NCBI RefSeq assembly: GCF_014642735.1
Contig: NZ_BMIV01000010.1
Span: 46,800 to 110,799 of the forward strand
DNA from: Paracoccus acridae
GTDB taxonomy: Bacteria; Pseudomonadota; Alphaproteobacteria; Rhodobacterales; Rhodobacteraceae
Reading direction: 5' to 3'
Length of the DNA: 64,000 bases
A program made the position numbers and the translations under genes. Below the pieces are notes generated by a model, which made no database searches, had not been told where the DNA came from, and worked only from the letters and a program-made list of their open reading frames with translations. How positions within the stretch are numbered: position 1 is the stretch's first letter; each line of letters starts with the position of its first letter. Below, in pieces: positions 27,330-36,356 of the stretch.

Positions 27330-28691
27330 TCAGGCGCGTTCCAGCAATCGGCGCAGGTCGTGGTCGGTGACGACGCGGTCGGTCTCGGCGATCTCCCACT
27401 CGGCGGCGTGGTGATAGTGATCGACCACATCATCGCCAAAGGCCCTGCGGTAAAGATCCGAGGTTTTCAGGCGTTCCGCGGCCTCGCGCAGGGTCTTGGG
27501 GACTTCCCGCACGGACTGCGCCCGATACAGGTCGCCACGGATTTCCGGCTCCAGCTCCAGCTTCCGCTCGATTCCCTCAAGGCCCGCGGCCAGCAGCGCG
27601 GCGCAGGCCAGATAGGGATTGGCATCCGCGCCGGGGATGCGGCATTCGACGCGGACGCCCCCTGTCCCCTCGCCGCAGACGCGAAAGCCCGCCGTGCGGT
27701 TGTCGCAGGACCAGACGGCCTTGGTGGGCGCGAACAGCCCTGTGCAGAACCGCTTGTAGCTGTTCACATAGGGCGCCAGGAACACCATCATCTGGTCGGC
27801 CCCGGCAAGCTGGCCCGCCAGGAAATGCTTCATCGTGGCAGACATGCCGTGATCGCCTTCCGGGTCGTGGAAGGCGGACTGGCCGCCTTGGAACAGCGAC
27901 TGGTGCACATGGGCCGCCGATCCCGCCTTGGCGGTGTCGTATTTCGCCATGAAGGTGACGGACTTGCCGCGCGACCAGGCGATTTCCTTGACGCCCTGCT
28001 TGATGATCGTGTGGTTGTCGGCCGTGTCGAGCGCGTCGGAATAGCGATAGTTCACCTCGATCTGGCCCGCGTCGGCCTCGCCCTTGGTGCATTCGATGGG
28101 GATGCCCGCGCCGTAAAGCTGGTTGCGGACCGCGCGCATCACGTCTTCCTCTCGCGTGGTCTGGAAGATGTGGTAATCCTCGTTATAGCCGGAAGACGGC
28201 ACCAGCCCGGCGATGCCGCCGCGCAGGCTTTCATAGCTGTTGTCGAACAGGTAGAATTCCAGTTCCGTCGCCATCATCGCGTCGAAGCCCATGTCGCGGG
28301 CACGGGCGATCTGGCGCTTCAGAATGGCGCGGGGCGATACTGCGACCTCGTCATGCGTGTGATGGTCTAGCAGGTCGCAGATGACCATGGCGGTGCCCGG
28401 CAGCCAGGGCAGGCGGCGCAGCGTGGACAGGTCCGGGCGCATGACGTAATCGCCATAGCCCTGTTCCCATCCCGCACTGCGATAGCCGGGAACGGTGTTC
28501 ATCTCCATGTCCAGGGCCAGCAGATAGTTGCAGCAATGGGTTTCCTCGTGGCCGCCGTCCAGGAAGAAGCCGGCATGGAAACGCTTGCCCATCAGCCGGC
28601 CCTGCATGTCGGGAAAGACCACCAGGACGGTGTCGATCTCTCCGGCGTCAAAGGCCGTCTTCAGGCTGTCGAGTGTCAGGTTTGCAGGCAT
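27330..28691 (-). CDS. Glutamine-synthetase-like gamma-glutamyl ligase (PuuA/GlnA3-4 type)
   Basis: Type I glutamine synthetase fold, 453 residues from the ATG at 28691. Motifs are ATELEFYLF, the metal and glutamate loop GSAAHVHQSL, the ATP-site APYVNSYKRF and the R-x-E motif in VECRIPGADANPYLA. Compared with true GlnA the substrate region is divergent and resembles gamma-glutamyl-polyamine or -ethanolamine ligases. In PuuA-type pathways the ligase masks an amine with glutamate before oxidation; the neighbouring alcohol and aldehyde dehydrogenases fit that logic. It lies 56 bases after the TRAP binding-protein gene. Confidence 0.9.
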   Translation of the reverse strand: MPANLTLDSLKTAFDAGEIDTVLVVFPDMQGRLMGKRFHAGFFLDGGHEETHCCNYLLALDMEMNTVPGYRSAGWEQGYGDYVMRPDLSTLRRLPWLPGTAMVICDLLDHHTHDEVAVSPRAILKRQIARARDMGFDAMMATELEFYLFDNSYESLRGGIAGLVPSSGYNEDYHIFQTTREEDVMRAVRNQLYGAGIPIECTKGEADAGQIEVNYRYSDALDTADNHTIIKQGVKEIAWSRGKSVTFMAKYDTAKAGSAAHVHQSLFQGGQSAFHDPEGDHGMSATMKHFLAGQLAGADQMMVFLAPYVNSYKRFCTGLFAPTKAVWSCDNRTAGFRVCGEGTGGVRVECRIPGADANPYLACAALLAAGLEGIERKLELEPEIRGDLYRAQSVREVPKTLREAAERLKTSDLYRRAFGDDVVDHYHHAAEWEIAETDRVVTDHDLRRLLERA

Positions 28692-28747
28692 GATCGTCCA
28701 TTCCCAGGATCGTGCCGCCGGGCTGTCGCGCCCGGCGGCAGGCTGCA

Positions 28748-29788
28748 TCAGCTATAGCGATAAGGTCGTCCCGCCTTGGCCATGACGTCGTTGTATTTTT
28801 TGAAGATTTCCACCACGCGGGCCTTAACCTCGGACTCGGCGGCGATCTCGTCCCAGAAGACACGGGCGCGTTCCTCGACCGTGGCCCATTCCGCGTCGGG
28901 GATCGAGGTCAGTTGCAGCTTGGGCCCGTTCACGCGCAGATCCGCCTCTCCGCCCCAGTACCACCACTGGCGGTAATAATGTGACTGCTCGAAACAGACC
29001 TCCATCAGCATCTTCAGCTTGTCGGGCACCTCGGCCCAGCGGTCGGCATTGGCGAAGAAATGCCCGATCCAGGCGCCCGAGATGTTGTTGGTCAGGAAAT
29101 ACTGCGTCACGTCCGCCCAGCCGACGGTGTAATCCTCGGTAATGCCGGACCAGGCGATGCCGTCCAGCTCCCCGGTCTGCAGGGCGACCTGGATATCCTC
29201 CCACGGCAGTTGCATGGGCACGACGCCGAATTGCGACAGGAATCGGCCCGCGGTCGGGAAGGTGAAGACCCGCTTGCCTTCCAGGTCGGCCAGGCTGTTG
29301 ATCGGATCCTTGGTGGCGAAATGGCACGGATCCCAGGCCCCGGCCGAGATGTGCCTGACGCCCACGGCGGCATATTCCTGTTCCCAGATCTCCTTCAGCC
29401 CGTATTGGTTGAACAGCACCGGCACATCCAGGCTGTAACGGCTGGCAAAGGGGAAATAGCCCCCGAAAACCGTCACCTCGGTGGGCGACTGCATGGAATC
29501 GTCGTCCGACTGCACCGCGTCGATGGTGCCGTTCTGCATGGCGCGGAACAGTTCCGACGTGGGGACAAGCTGGTCGGCATAGTAAAGCTCGATCTGCATC
29601 TCGCCCTCGGCGATGGCGTTGAAGCGGTCGATGGCGGGCTTGACCACATGCTCGCCCAGGGCGGCGCCGGCATAGGTCTGCATCCGCCAGCGGATCGGCG
29701 CGCCTTGGGCGTGGACGGCGGGCGCGGCCAGGGTGGCGGCCCCTGCGGCCAGGGGGGCGGTCATCAGAAACTTGCGTCTTGTCGTCAT
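28748..29788 (-). CDS. dctP: TRAP transporter substrate-binding protein (DctP family)
   Basis: Periplasmic solute receptor, 346 residues, with a Tat-type leader (TTRRKFLMTAPLAAG then AVHAQG). The mature fold has YYADQLVPTSELFRAMQNG, the conserved Arg loop KRVFTFPTAGRFL and LDGIAWSG in the ligand hinge. It resembles receptors for amino- or keto-acid-like ligands more than the C4-dicarboxylate DctP. A GAGG Shine-Dalgarno precedes the ATG. It follows the two membrane-subunit genes (31688-29839) and leads into the ligase gene. Confidence 0.93.
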   Translation of the reverse strand: MTTRRKFLMTAPLAAGAATLAAPAVHAQGAPIRWRMQTYAGAALGEHVVKPAIDRFNAIAEGEMQIELYYADQLVPTSELFRAMQNGTIDAVQSDDDSMQSPTEVTVFGGYFPFASRYSLDVPVLFNQYGLKEIWEQEYAAVGVRHISAGAWDPCHFATKDPINSLADLEGKRVFTFPTAGRFLSQFGVVPMQLPWEDIQVALQTGELDGIAWSGITEDYTVGWADVTQYFLTNNISGAWIGHFFANADRWAEVPDKLKMLMEVCFEQSHYYRQWWYWGGEADLRVNGPKLQLTSIPDAEWATVEERARVFWDEIAAESEVKARVVEIFKKYNDVMAKAGRPYRYS

Positions 29789-29838
29789 CCGAACCTCCGA
29801 TGTGTTGGGGAAAGGGGCGGTTTGGCCCGCCCGTGTTG

Positions 29839-31167
29839 TCATTGTCCGTAAACCTGCTGGGGCAGCCACAATGCGATCTGCGGGAAGGCCATGATGATCG
29901 CCAGCGTCAGGATCATGATGCCGACGATGGGCACGATCGACCGATAGATGTCGCCCAGGGTGACATGGTCCGGCGCCAGCGCCCGCATCAGGAACAGGTT
30001 ATAGCCGAAGGGCGGCGTGATATAGGCGATCTGGCAGGTGATCGTGTAAAGGACGCCATACCAGATCAGGTCGAATTCCAGCGCGCGCACCAGCGGGATA
30101 TACAAGGGCGCGACGATCACCAGCATGGCCGTGTCGTCCAGGAACATCCCCATGATCAGGAAGGACACCTGCATCAGGATGATGACCTGCCACCGGGTCA
30201 GGCCCAGTTCCTCAAGGAAGAAGGATTCGATGGCGCGCACCGCGCCAAGCCCGTCGAAGACCGCGCCAAAGGCAAGCGCGGCCAGCAGGATCCACATGAA
30301 CATGCAGGTCACGTTCAGCGTGCCGCGCAGGCAGGTTTCCCAGATGGTCCGCGTCCAGCGGCCCTTGATCACCGCCACCGCCGAGGCGATGACCGCGCCC
30401 ACGACCGAGGATTCGACCAGGCTGACATAGCCCGCGACGAAGGGCCCCATCATCGCGCCGAAGATGACCAGCGGGGTGATGCCCGCCCGCAGCAGGCGCA
30501 GCCTTTCGCCCCAGGTGATCTGGGCCAGTTCGTCGGACGACAGGCGCGGGGCAAGGCGCGGGTTCAGGCCGCAGCGGATCAGCACATAGACGATGAACAG
30601 CCCCGCCATCAACAGGCCGGGAAAGACGCCAGCCAGCCACAGATGCCCGACCGGCTGGCGCGCGATCATCGCGTAAAGCACCAGCACGATCGACGGCGGC
30701 ACCAGGATGCCCAGGGACGATCCGCCCTGGATGATGCCGGTGACCATCACCTTGTCGTAACCGCGCCGCAGCATTTCCGGCAGGGCAATGGTCGCGCCGA
30801 TGGCAAGGCCCGCGACCGACAGCCCGTTCATGGCTGACACCAGCACCATCAGCAGGATGGTTCCCACGGCAAGTCCGCCCGGCACCGGGCCGAACCAGAC
30901 ATGAAACATCCGGTAAAGGTCGTCGGCCATGCGCGTTTCCGACATGACATAGCCCATCCAGACGAACATCGGCAGGGTCAGCATCGGAAACCAGTTCATC
31001 AGCTTGATGGCACTGGTGAAGGCCAGGTCGTGCCCTCCCCTGTCCCCCCACAGCGCGATCGCCGCGATCACCGCGACAAAGCCGATGCCGGCAAAGACCC
31101 GCTGCCCGGTCAGCAACAGGGCCAACATGCCCAGAAACATCGAGATGGCGATCAGCTCGTATGACAT
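29839..31167 (-). CDS. dctM: TRAP transporter large permease (DctM family)
   Basis: Twelve-segment membrane protein of 442 residues, the ion-coupled transport subunit. It includes MLTLPMFVWMGYVM, ATIALPEMLRRGYDK, GGSSLGILVPPSIVLVLYA and the C-terminal TPPFGYNLFLM, which are standard DctM landmarks. Its ATG shares one base with the stop of the small permease gene (TGATG). It imports the operon's substrate using the sodium or proton gradient. Confidence 0.95.
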   Translation of the reverse strand: MSYELIAISMFLGMLALLLTGQRVFAGIGFVAVIAAIALWGDRGGHDLAFTSAIKLMNWFPMLTLPMFVWMGYVMSETRMADDLYRMFHVWFGPVPGGLAVGTILLMVLVSAMNGLSVAGLAIGATIALPEMLRRGYDKVMVTGIIQGGSSLGILVPPSIVLVLYAMIARQPVGHLWLAGVFPGLLMAGLFIVYVLIRCGLNPRLAPRLSSDELAQITWGERLRLLRAGITPLVIFGAMMGPFVAGYVSLVESSVVGAVIASAVAVIKGRWTRTIWETCLRGTLNVTCMFMWILLAALAFGAVFDGLGAVRAIESFFLEELGLTRWQVIILMQVSFLIMGMFLDDTAMLVIVAPLYIPLVRALEFDLIWYGVLYTITCQIAYITPPFGYNLFLMRALAPDHVTLGDIYRSIVPIVGIMILTLAIIMAFPQIALWLPQQVYGQ

Positions 31168-31688
31168 CAGCCATGCCCCTCGGGGATGGGGGTGCCGCGC
31201 AGGATGGCGATGTCGCGGATCAGAAAGGCCAGCGATTGCAGCAGCATCAGCAAGGTGCCCAGGCAGATCACGATCTTGATCGGCGCCATATAGGGCCGCC
31301 AGACAGTGCGCGACCGTTCGCCGATCTCAAGCGCATAGATGGTGCTTTCGATCCCGCCCCACAGGATCACCCCCAGGAACACGATCAAGGCAAAGACCGT
31401 CACGCAATCCACCGCCGCGCGCGTCCGGGCGGACCAGCGGGAATAGAGCAGGTCCATGCGCACATGCGCGCCCATCATCAGAGAATAGGCCCCGCCAAGG
31501 ACGACATAGGCGATCATCGTGAACTGCGCCATTTCCTGCGTCCACAAGGCGGGCCGGAAGAAGGCTTTGGCGATGACCGACCAGGCCAGGACGCCCGCCA
31601 GCACGAACAGCAGATACAAGGCCATGCGCCCGATGCGGCGGTTGACCCCCTCGACCACGCGCACGAAGCCAAGCGCCAGGGGCGGCAT
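31167..31688 (-). CDS. dctQ: TRAP transporter small permease (DctQ family)
   Basis: Four-segment membrane protein of 173 residues. It has RIGRMALYLLFVLAGVLAW at the start and EMAQFTMIAYVVLGGAYSL with HVRMDLLYSRWS, the DctQ signature. It is the first gene of the operon dctQ-dctM-dctP-ligase-ALDH-ADH. The 175-base gap to the divergent RpiR gene holds the promoter region and a palindrome at 31806-31818. Confidence 0.94.
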   Translation of the reverse strand: MPPLALGFVRVVEGVNRRIGRMALYLLFVLAGVLAWSVIAKAFFRPALWTQEMAQFTMIAYVVLGGAYSLMMGAHVRMDLLYSRWSARTRAAVDCVTVFALIVFLGVILWGGIESTIYALEIGERSRTVWRPYMAPIKIVICLGTLLMLLQSLAFLIRDIAILRGTPIPEGHG

Positions 31689-31805
31689 CAGCAGCCCCCT
31701 TGCGGCAACAGGTCATCGGGCGCGGAAACGCGCTGAAATGGTGGCAAGGCCACGATTCTTCTCCCTGTTTTTGGTTCAGCGTCCTCCCGGTCCTTGCATT
31801 CTGTC

Positions 31806-31818
31806 AAGAATTTTTCTT
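31806..31818. promoter_or_regulatory. Candidate RpiR operator between the TRAP operon and its regulator
   Basis: AAGAA-TTT-TTCTT is a perfect 5-3-5 palindrome in the only AT-rich part of the divergent intergenic region, 46 bases before the RpiR start. RpiR-family proteins often bind GAA/TTC-containing palindromes. Function is inferred. Confidence 0.45.
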
Positions 31819-31863
31819 TTCGTTTGCTTCTGATAGGATCATTCCAGAACGAGGAGGGGCGTC

Positions 31864-32718
31864 GTGACCATCGAACAGCGGATGCGCGCCAGCCTTGCGT
31901 CGCTGACCCGCGCCGAACGGCAGGCGGCGACCCATATCCTGTCGCATTTCCCGATGTCGGCCCTGGGGTCGATCACCATGCTGGCAAGCGCGGCCGAGGT
32001 CTCGGCGCCGACCATCGTGCGGCTGGTGCAGAAGCTAGGCTTTAAGGGCTATGCCGAATACCAGGCCGCCCTGCGGGCGGAGGTGGGGCGCCTGCTGGCC
32101 GCGCCCCTGGACCTGCCGGAGATGGAGCGCCGCCGCCACCCTATGCAATCCTTCGCCGCACAGGCGATCGCGAACATCCATGCCACCCTGGACCAGATTG
32201 CGACGGGGGAATTCGATGCAGCGGCGGCGCTTCTGGCCGATTCTTGCCGCCATGTCGCGGTGATGGGCGGGCGGCTGACCCATGCCCATGCCGATTACAT
32301 GGCGACCCTGCTGCGCGTGATCCGTCCGGGGGTCACCTATGTCTCGGACCACCTGACCGACTGGCAGCAGGCGCTGCTGGATTTGCGGGCGGGCGACGTG
32401 GTGGTGATCTTCGACATCCGCCGTTACGAATCCAACGCCGTGCACATGGCCGAACTGGCGGCGGGCCTGGGCGCGCGGGTCATCCTTGTGACCGATCACT
32501 GGCTGTCCCCCGCGGCAGGGCACGCCCACCACACCCTGCCCTGCCGGATCGACATGCCTGCGGCCTGGGATTCGACCGTCGCGATCCTGCTGCTGGTCGA
32601 GGCGCTGCTTGGCCGCGTCCAGGGCCATTGCGCCGATCAGGTGCAGGACCGCCTGAACCGGCTCGAGGACGTCTTTGCCAGGACCCGCATCTTCCGCGCG
32701 CCCAAGCTGGGGCGATGA
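31864..32718 (+). CDS. RpiR/MurR family transcriptional regulator
   Basis: Regulator of 284 residues starting at GTG 31864 after GAGGAGGGG. The N-terminal HTH_6 domain has LTRAERQAATHIL and SAPTIVRLVQKLGFKGYAEYQ. The C-terminal SIS domain (about residues 125-260) shows VAVMGGRLTHAHADYMATLL and DVVVIFDIRRYESNAVHMA. SIS domains usually bind phosphosugars, but RpiR proteins next to TRAP or amino-compound operons are also common. It is divergent from dctQ and is the likely local regulator of that operon. Confidence 0.92.
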   Translation: MTIEQRMRASLASLTRAERQAATHILSHFPMSALGSITMLASAAEVSAPTIVRLVQKLGFKGYAEYQAALRAEVGRLLAAPLDLPEMERRRHPMQSFAAQAIANIHATLDQIATGEFDAAAALLADSCRHVAVMGGRLTHAHADYMATLLRVIRPGVTYVSDHLTDWQQALLDLRAGDVVVIFDIRRYESNAVHMAELAAGLGARVILVTDHWLSPAAGHAHHTLPCRIDMPAAWDSTVAILLLVEALLGRVQGHCADQVQDRLNRLEDVFARTRIFRAPKLGR

Positions 32719-32725
32719 GGGGGTC

Positions 32726-33412
32726 CTAGGCCACTTCGATCCGAACCTCCCGCACGCGACCATCGCAGCGACCGACGGCAATCCGCAGACGGTCGATCAG
32801 ATGGGTCCGCAGATAGGTGGCATGGAATCGGCTGGGCGCGATCAGGGTCAGGCAGCCGTTTTGCGTCCCACCATCGGAAAGGCCCGCGAACCAGGCGTCG
32901 AACAGCGGCCTGTCCTCGGCCGCAAGGCGCAGGCGTGCCGCGCCCCACAACCCTTCTGCGGGGGCGATATCGGGTCGGCGGAAGGGCACCACCGTCCGGT
33001 CGGGTTCCCCGCCCTCGCCCGCCTCCGCGCCGCCCATCCGCGAGACGTAATCGGGACCGATGTTGGACCAAGCCGGCCGCGTGTCCAGCAGGATCCGGTC
33101 CAGATCCAGGCCCAGCACCGACACCCTGCCCCGCGCGCCCTGACGCTTGACGGTGATCCAGCCCATGGTCCGCAGCCGCGCCATGTCCCGCTTGACGGTC
33201 CGTTCGTCGACGCACCACAGCCGCGCGATCTCGCGCTGACCGATGGACAACTCGTTCCCCTGCCAGTTATAGCGGGTCGTAATCAGCGCCATCAGCCGGA
33301 GGACCAGCCGCTGTGCCTGCGGATCGCCCGCCAAAGCATGGGCCACCATGGCCGACAGGATGTCGTACTTCTTTGCCGCCGCCTCTCGGCCGACCGCCCG
33401 CACCCGATCCAT
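32726..33412 (-). CDS. DnaA-like plasmid replication initiator
   Basis: Replicase of 228 residues of the DnaA-like type used by many Rhodobacteraceae plasmids. The N-terminal half holds a winged helix (ELSIGQREIARLWCVDERTVKRD). The C-terminal 80 residues resemble DnaA domain I: RLAAEDRPLFDAWFAGLS followed by LTLIAPSRFHATYLRTHL. No AAA+ ATPase domain is present, so this is not chromosomal DnaA. It points away from parA across a 447-base origin-like gap, the usual rep/par arrangement. The gene ends 8 bases from the convergent RpiR gene. Confidence 0.85.
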   Translation of the reverse strand: MDRVRAVGREAAAKKYDILSAMVAHALAGDPQAQRLVLRLMALITTRYNWQGNELSIGQREIARLWCVDERTVKRDMARLRTMGWITVKRQGARGRVSVLGLDLDRILLDTRPAWSNIGPDYVSRMGGAEAGEGGEPDRTVVPFRRPDIAPAEGLWGAARLRLAAEDRPLFDAWFAGLSDGGTQNGCLTLIAPSRFHATYLRTHLIDRLRIAVGRCDGRVREVRIEVA

Positions 33413-33859
33413 ACCCTTGCCCGCCTCTTGCCGCGCCGTCCGTCCGAAACTGCCCCGTCAACGATGTTCCCCTGCTTTCCGGGACGTCTCTCAAACGCTT
33501 TTCACCGTCGCATCGCTATTTGCGTCCTGCTTCCCGATTCTGTCAAGAGATTCGGTCTTGATGGTTCATAGGCCGGGCTGCTTTCCCTCGAAAAACGGTA
33601 TCTTTGGTATAGGGGGCCGCGCTGGATGTCCCCTATTCCGAAGGGAATGTCCCCTTATTTGTTGTGGCTGTACGCGGCACGTCACCCAATCTGTCGTGTC
33701 ATGACTTGGCGAACTGTCATTGACTGCCAGACATGATTCGTCCTGTCTGCCTTGAAGATGGGCGTCTTCTTGCATCGACTAAACATCCCTTTTGCCAAGG
33801 TGGCAAATTCGGCGTAAAAGCGGGGATGACAATGATTTGCGTCCACCGAAACAAGGCCC
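33413..33859. other. Candidate replication origin and par control region
   Basis: Gene-free gap between the replicase and parA. It is less GC-rich and repeat-dense: ATGTCCCCTAT at 33626-33636 and ATGTCCCCTTAT at 33647-33658 are spaced exactly 21 bp, about two helical turns, with a looser copy ATGTTCCCCT at 33464. Palindromes are TCAAGA-N7-TCTTGA (33543-33561), GAAGA-N6-TCTTC (33754-33769) and TTTGCCA-AGG-TGGCAAA (33791-33807). The pair at 21 bp spacing could be iterons and the last palindrome, 53 bases before parA, a ParA or ParB operator. Function is inferred from position. Confidence 0.6.
33791..33807. promoter_or_regulatory. 7-3-7 perfect palindrome upstream of parA
   Basis: TTTGCCA-AGG-TGGCAAA lies 53 bases before the parA ATG. 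Position and symmetry suit autoregulation of parAB by ParA or ParB, or a centromere half of the partition system. This is inference. Confidence 0.5.
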
Positions 33860-35167
33860 ATGATGTATACACACCAAGACCTCGCCCGTTTGCAGGCCCA
33901 GTCTCTGAAGATGCAGGGCTGGATTCGGCGGCAGACCTTCAGCCCGGACAATGAGAAGACCCTTCGTCGCTTCTCCAGTTGGGAGGTGGCCGAGCTGATC
34001 TTCCGCATGAACCAGTCCACCTTCCGCGGCAAGCTGGCCGCTGATCCGAACCTTCCCCTCGGGGAAGTCGAGGAGGACGGCCGCCAGCGGTGGTTCTCTC
34101 TGGACGAGATCAACGAACTGCGTCGGCGTGTACGGGTCAACAAGAAATCCCTGATGCCGCCACGCCCCGCCAACCGGCGCGCCTTCCGTGCAGCCATCGC
34201 GAACTTCAAGGGCGGCGCGGGCAAGTCCACGGTCGCGCTGCACTTCGCCCATGCCGCGGCCCTGGATGGCTATCGCGTCCTTGTGGTCGATTTTGATCCG
34301 CAGGCCACGCTGTCCCATTCCATGGGCCTGAACGACGTGGGCGAGGATCACACCGTCTGGGGCATCATGGCCCGCGATCTGGAACGCGAGACCGACCGCA
34401 TGAACGCCGCCGCAGCCGGTGCGGAATCGGGAACGGCCCTGCCCCAGCGAAAGCTGCCGGCCTCGATCCGCGACATGGGTCTCGGGTCGTTGCGGCCCGG
34501 TGATTTCATCAAGCAGACCGCCTGGCCCACCATCGACATCGTTCCAAGCTGCGCCAATGCGGCGTTCGTGGAATTTGCCAGTGCCCAATATCGGCACCTG
34601 AACCCGGAATGGACCTTCTTCGGCGCGGTGTCGCGGTTCCTGGATGCCTTGCCGGACGACGCCTATGACCTGATCTTGTTCGACTGCCCGCCTGCCATCG
34701 GCTATCAGTCGATGAATGCCGTCTTTGCGGCGGACATGCTCTATATTCCCTCGGGTCCCGGCTACTGGGAATACGATTCCACCACCAGCTTCATCGGCCA
34801 GTTGGCCGAGGCGCTTGAGGATCTGTCCCATGGCTTCGAAAACTTCCCCACGGGGAAGATCGCCTTGCCCAAGGCATTCGCGGACATTCGTTTCCTGATG
34901 ACTCGGTTCGAACCGGCCAATGAACTGCATCAGGCTATGCTGGGCGCTTTTCGCCAGGTCTTCGGCGAACGCATGGCGCAACATCCGATCGAATTGACCC
35001 GCGCGGTGGAGCAATCAGGGCGTTTTTTGAGCTCGGTCTATGAAATCGACTATCGCGAGATGACGCGGGGAACCTGGCGGCGGGCCCGAGCCACATTCGA
35101 CCAGGCATATGAGGAATTTCGGTCGCATGTCTTGGCGGCCTGGGCCAAGCTGGAGGACAAGGCATGA
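33860..35167 (+). CDS. parA: Plasmid partition ATPase ParA (RepA type)
   Basis: Type Ia ParA of 435 residues. An N-terminal MerR-like helix-turn-helix (SSWEVAELIFRMNQSTFRGK) precedes the ATPase domain, whose deviant Walker A is FKGGAGKST with VLVVDFDPQATLSHSMG and LILFDCPPAIGY. The N-terminal DNA-binding part is typical of plasmid ParA that represses its own operon. It moves ParB-bound plasmid copies to daughter cells. Its stop overlaps the parB start by 4 bases (ATGA). Confidence 0.95.
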   Translation: MMYTHQDLARLQAQSLKMQGWIRRQTFSPDNEKTLRRFSSWEVAELIFRMNQSTFRGKLAADPNLPLGEVEEDGRQRWFSLDEINELRRRVRVNKKSLMPPRPANRRAFRAAIANFKGGAGKSTVALHFAHAAALDGYRVLVVDFDPQATLSHSMGLNDVGEDHTVWGIMARDLERETDRMNAAAAGAESGTALPQRKLPASIRDMGLGSLRPGDFIKQTAWPTIDIVPSCANAAFVEFASAQYRHLNPEWTFFGAVSRFLDALPDDAYDLILFDCPPAIGYQSMNAVFAADMLYIPSGPGYWEYDSTTSFIGQLAEALEDLSHGFENFPTGKIALPKAFADIRFLMTRFEPANELHQAMLGAFRQVFGERMAQHPIELTRAVEQSGRFLSSVYEIDYREMTRGTWRRARATFDQAYEEFRSHVLAAWAKLEDKA

Positions 35168-36264
35168 GCCGCAAGCGTCGCATGTTCGATATCGAGGTTC
35201 CTGTCGAGGAGCCCGAAACCTTCCCGGCGGGGAAGGAGGATGACAAGCCGCAGCGTCGCGGACCCATGGCCACGGCCATCGCCGAAACCGTCGAATCCAC
35301 GAGGGATCGCGCCCGCCTGGAAGCAGAAATCCGCGCCGAAAACGATGCCTTGGCACAGGAACATGTCAGGTTGAAGCGGGCAGGGCTGATCGTCGATCTG
35401 ATCCCGCTGGATGCGATCGACACGCACAAGCTGATCCGCGACCGGGCGCCCGCGGCCGACTTCGAACTGGCAGAACTGGTGCAATCCATCCGAGACATCG
35501 GTCTGTCCAATCCGATCCGGGTTGAGCCGGGCAGGGAAGGGCGCTTTGAGCTGATCCAGGGATGGCGCCGCCTGTCGGCCTATCGCCAGCTGCTGAAGGA
35601 AACCGGCGATGCGGAAACCTGGGGCCGCATTCCTGCCGGCATCGCGGCGCGAGGCGATGCCCTTGAACAACTTTACCGCCGCATGGTCGATGAGAACATG
35701 GTCCGCAAGGATATTTCGTTTGCGGAAATGGCGCAGCTTGCCTTGCATTACGCGATGGACCCGCATACGGCCGAACATGATCCCGATCGCGCCGTCGCAA
35801 TCCTGTTCAAGTCGGCGGGATATCAGAAGCGCAGCTATATCCGAAACTTCATCCCCTTGGTCCAGGCTTTGGGAGAGGTGCTGCTCTATCCTCAGGAGAT
35901 CCCGCGTGCATTGGGTCTGGCCCTAGCGCAGCGCCTGGCCGAGATACCGGGTCTTGCCGCCGCCATCGCCGCCGAGTTGAAGGACTGGGACACCCGTTCG
36001 GTGAAGGATGAACTGGACGTCCTGCGCCGTTTCGCGGGGCAGGGGCCCGACGCATCCGAAGACGCGCCGCCTGTCAAGGCGTCCGGTCCGGCGACGCCCG
36101 CCGGCCGCGCTAAGACCACTTTCCAGATCCCGAGGCCGCAGGGCAACGCGAAATGCATCGCTGCCAACGGCTGTCTGGAAATCCGCTTGCCGCGTGATTT
36201 TTCAGCCATCGACCGGCGCAGATTGGAGGCGGCGGTTGTGGCGCTGTTGGATCAGATCGGCTAG
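35164..36264 (+). CDS. parB: Plasmid partition protein ParB
   Basis: ParB/RepB-type CTP-switch DNA-binding protein, 366 residues. The N-terminal ParB domain has LIVDLIPLDAI, LAELVQSIRDIGLSNPIRV and GWRRLSAYRQLL (the GxRR CTP box reads GWRR). The central helix-turn-helix includes MVRKDISFAEMAQLAL, and the C-terminus is the dimer region. It would load at parS; a palindrome resembling parS lies 92 bases after its stop (36357-36371). Confidence 0.95.
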   Translation: MSRKRRMFDIEVPVEEPETFPAGKEDDKPQRRGPMATAIAETVESTRDRARLEAEIRAENDALAQEHVRLKRAGLIVDLIPLDAIDTHKLIRDRAPAADFELAELVQSIRDIGLSNPIRVEPGREGRFELIQGWRRLSAYRQLLKETGDAETWGRIPAGIAARGDALEQLYRRMVDENMVRKDISFAEMAQLALHYAMDPHTAEHDPDRAVAILFKSAGYQKRSYIRNFIPLVQALGEVLLYPQEIPRALGLALAQRLAEIPGLAAAIAAELKDWDTRSVKDELDVLRRFAGQGPDASEDAPPVKASGPATPAGRAKTTFQIPRPQGNAKCIAANGCLEIRLPRDFSAIDRRRLEAAVVALLDQIG

Positions 36265-36356
36265 GGCAGGTGCCATCTTCGAGGCTTGCGCTGATCGTCA
36301 TCACTCAACGCCCGTCTCAATTTATCCGCGTCAACCGGCTATAATGCGGATCAGTG

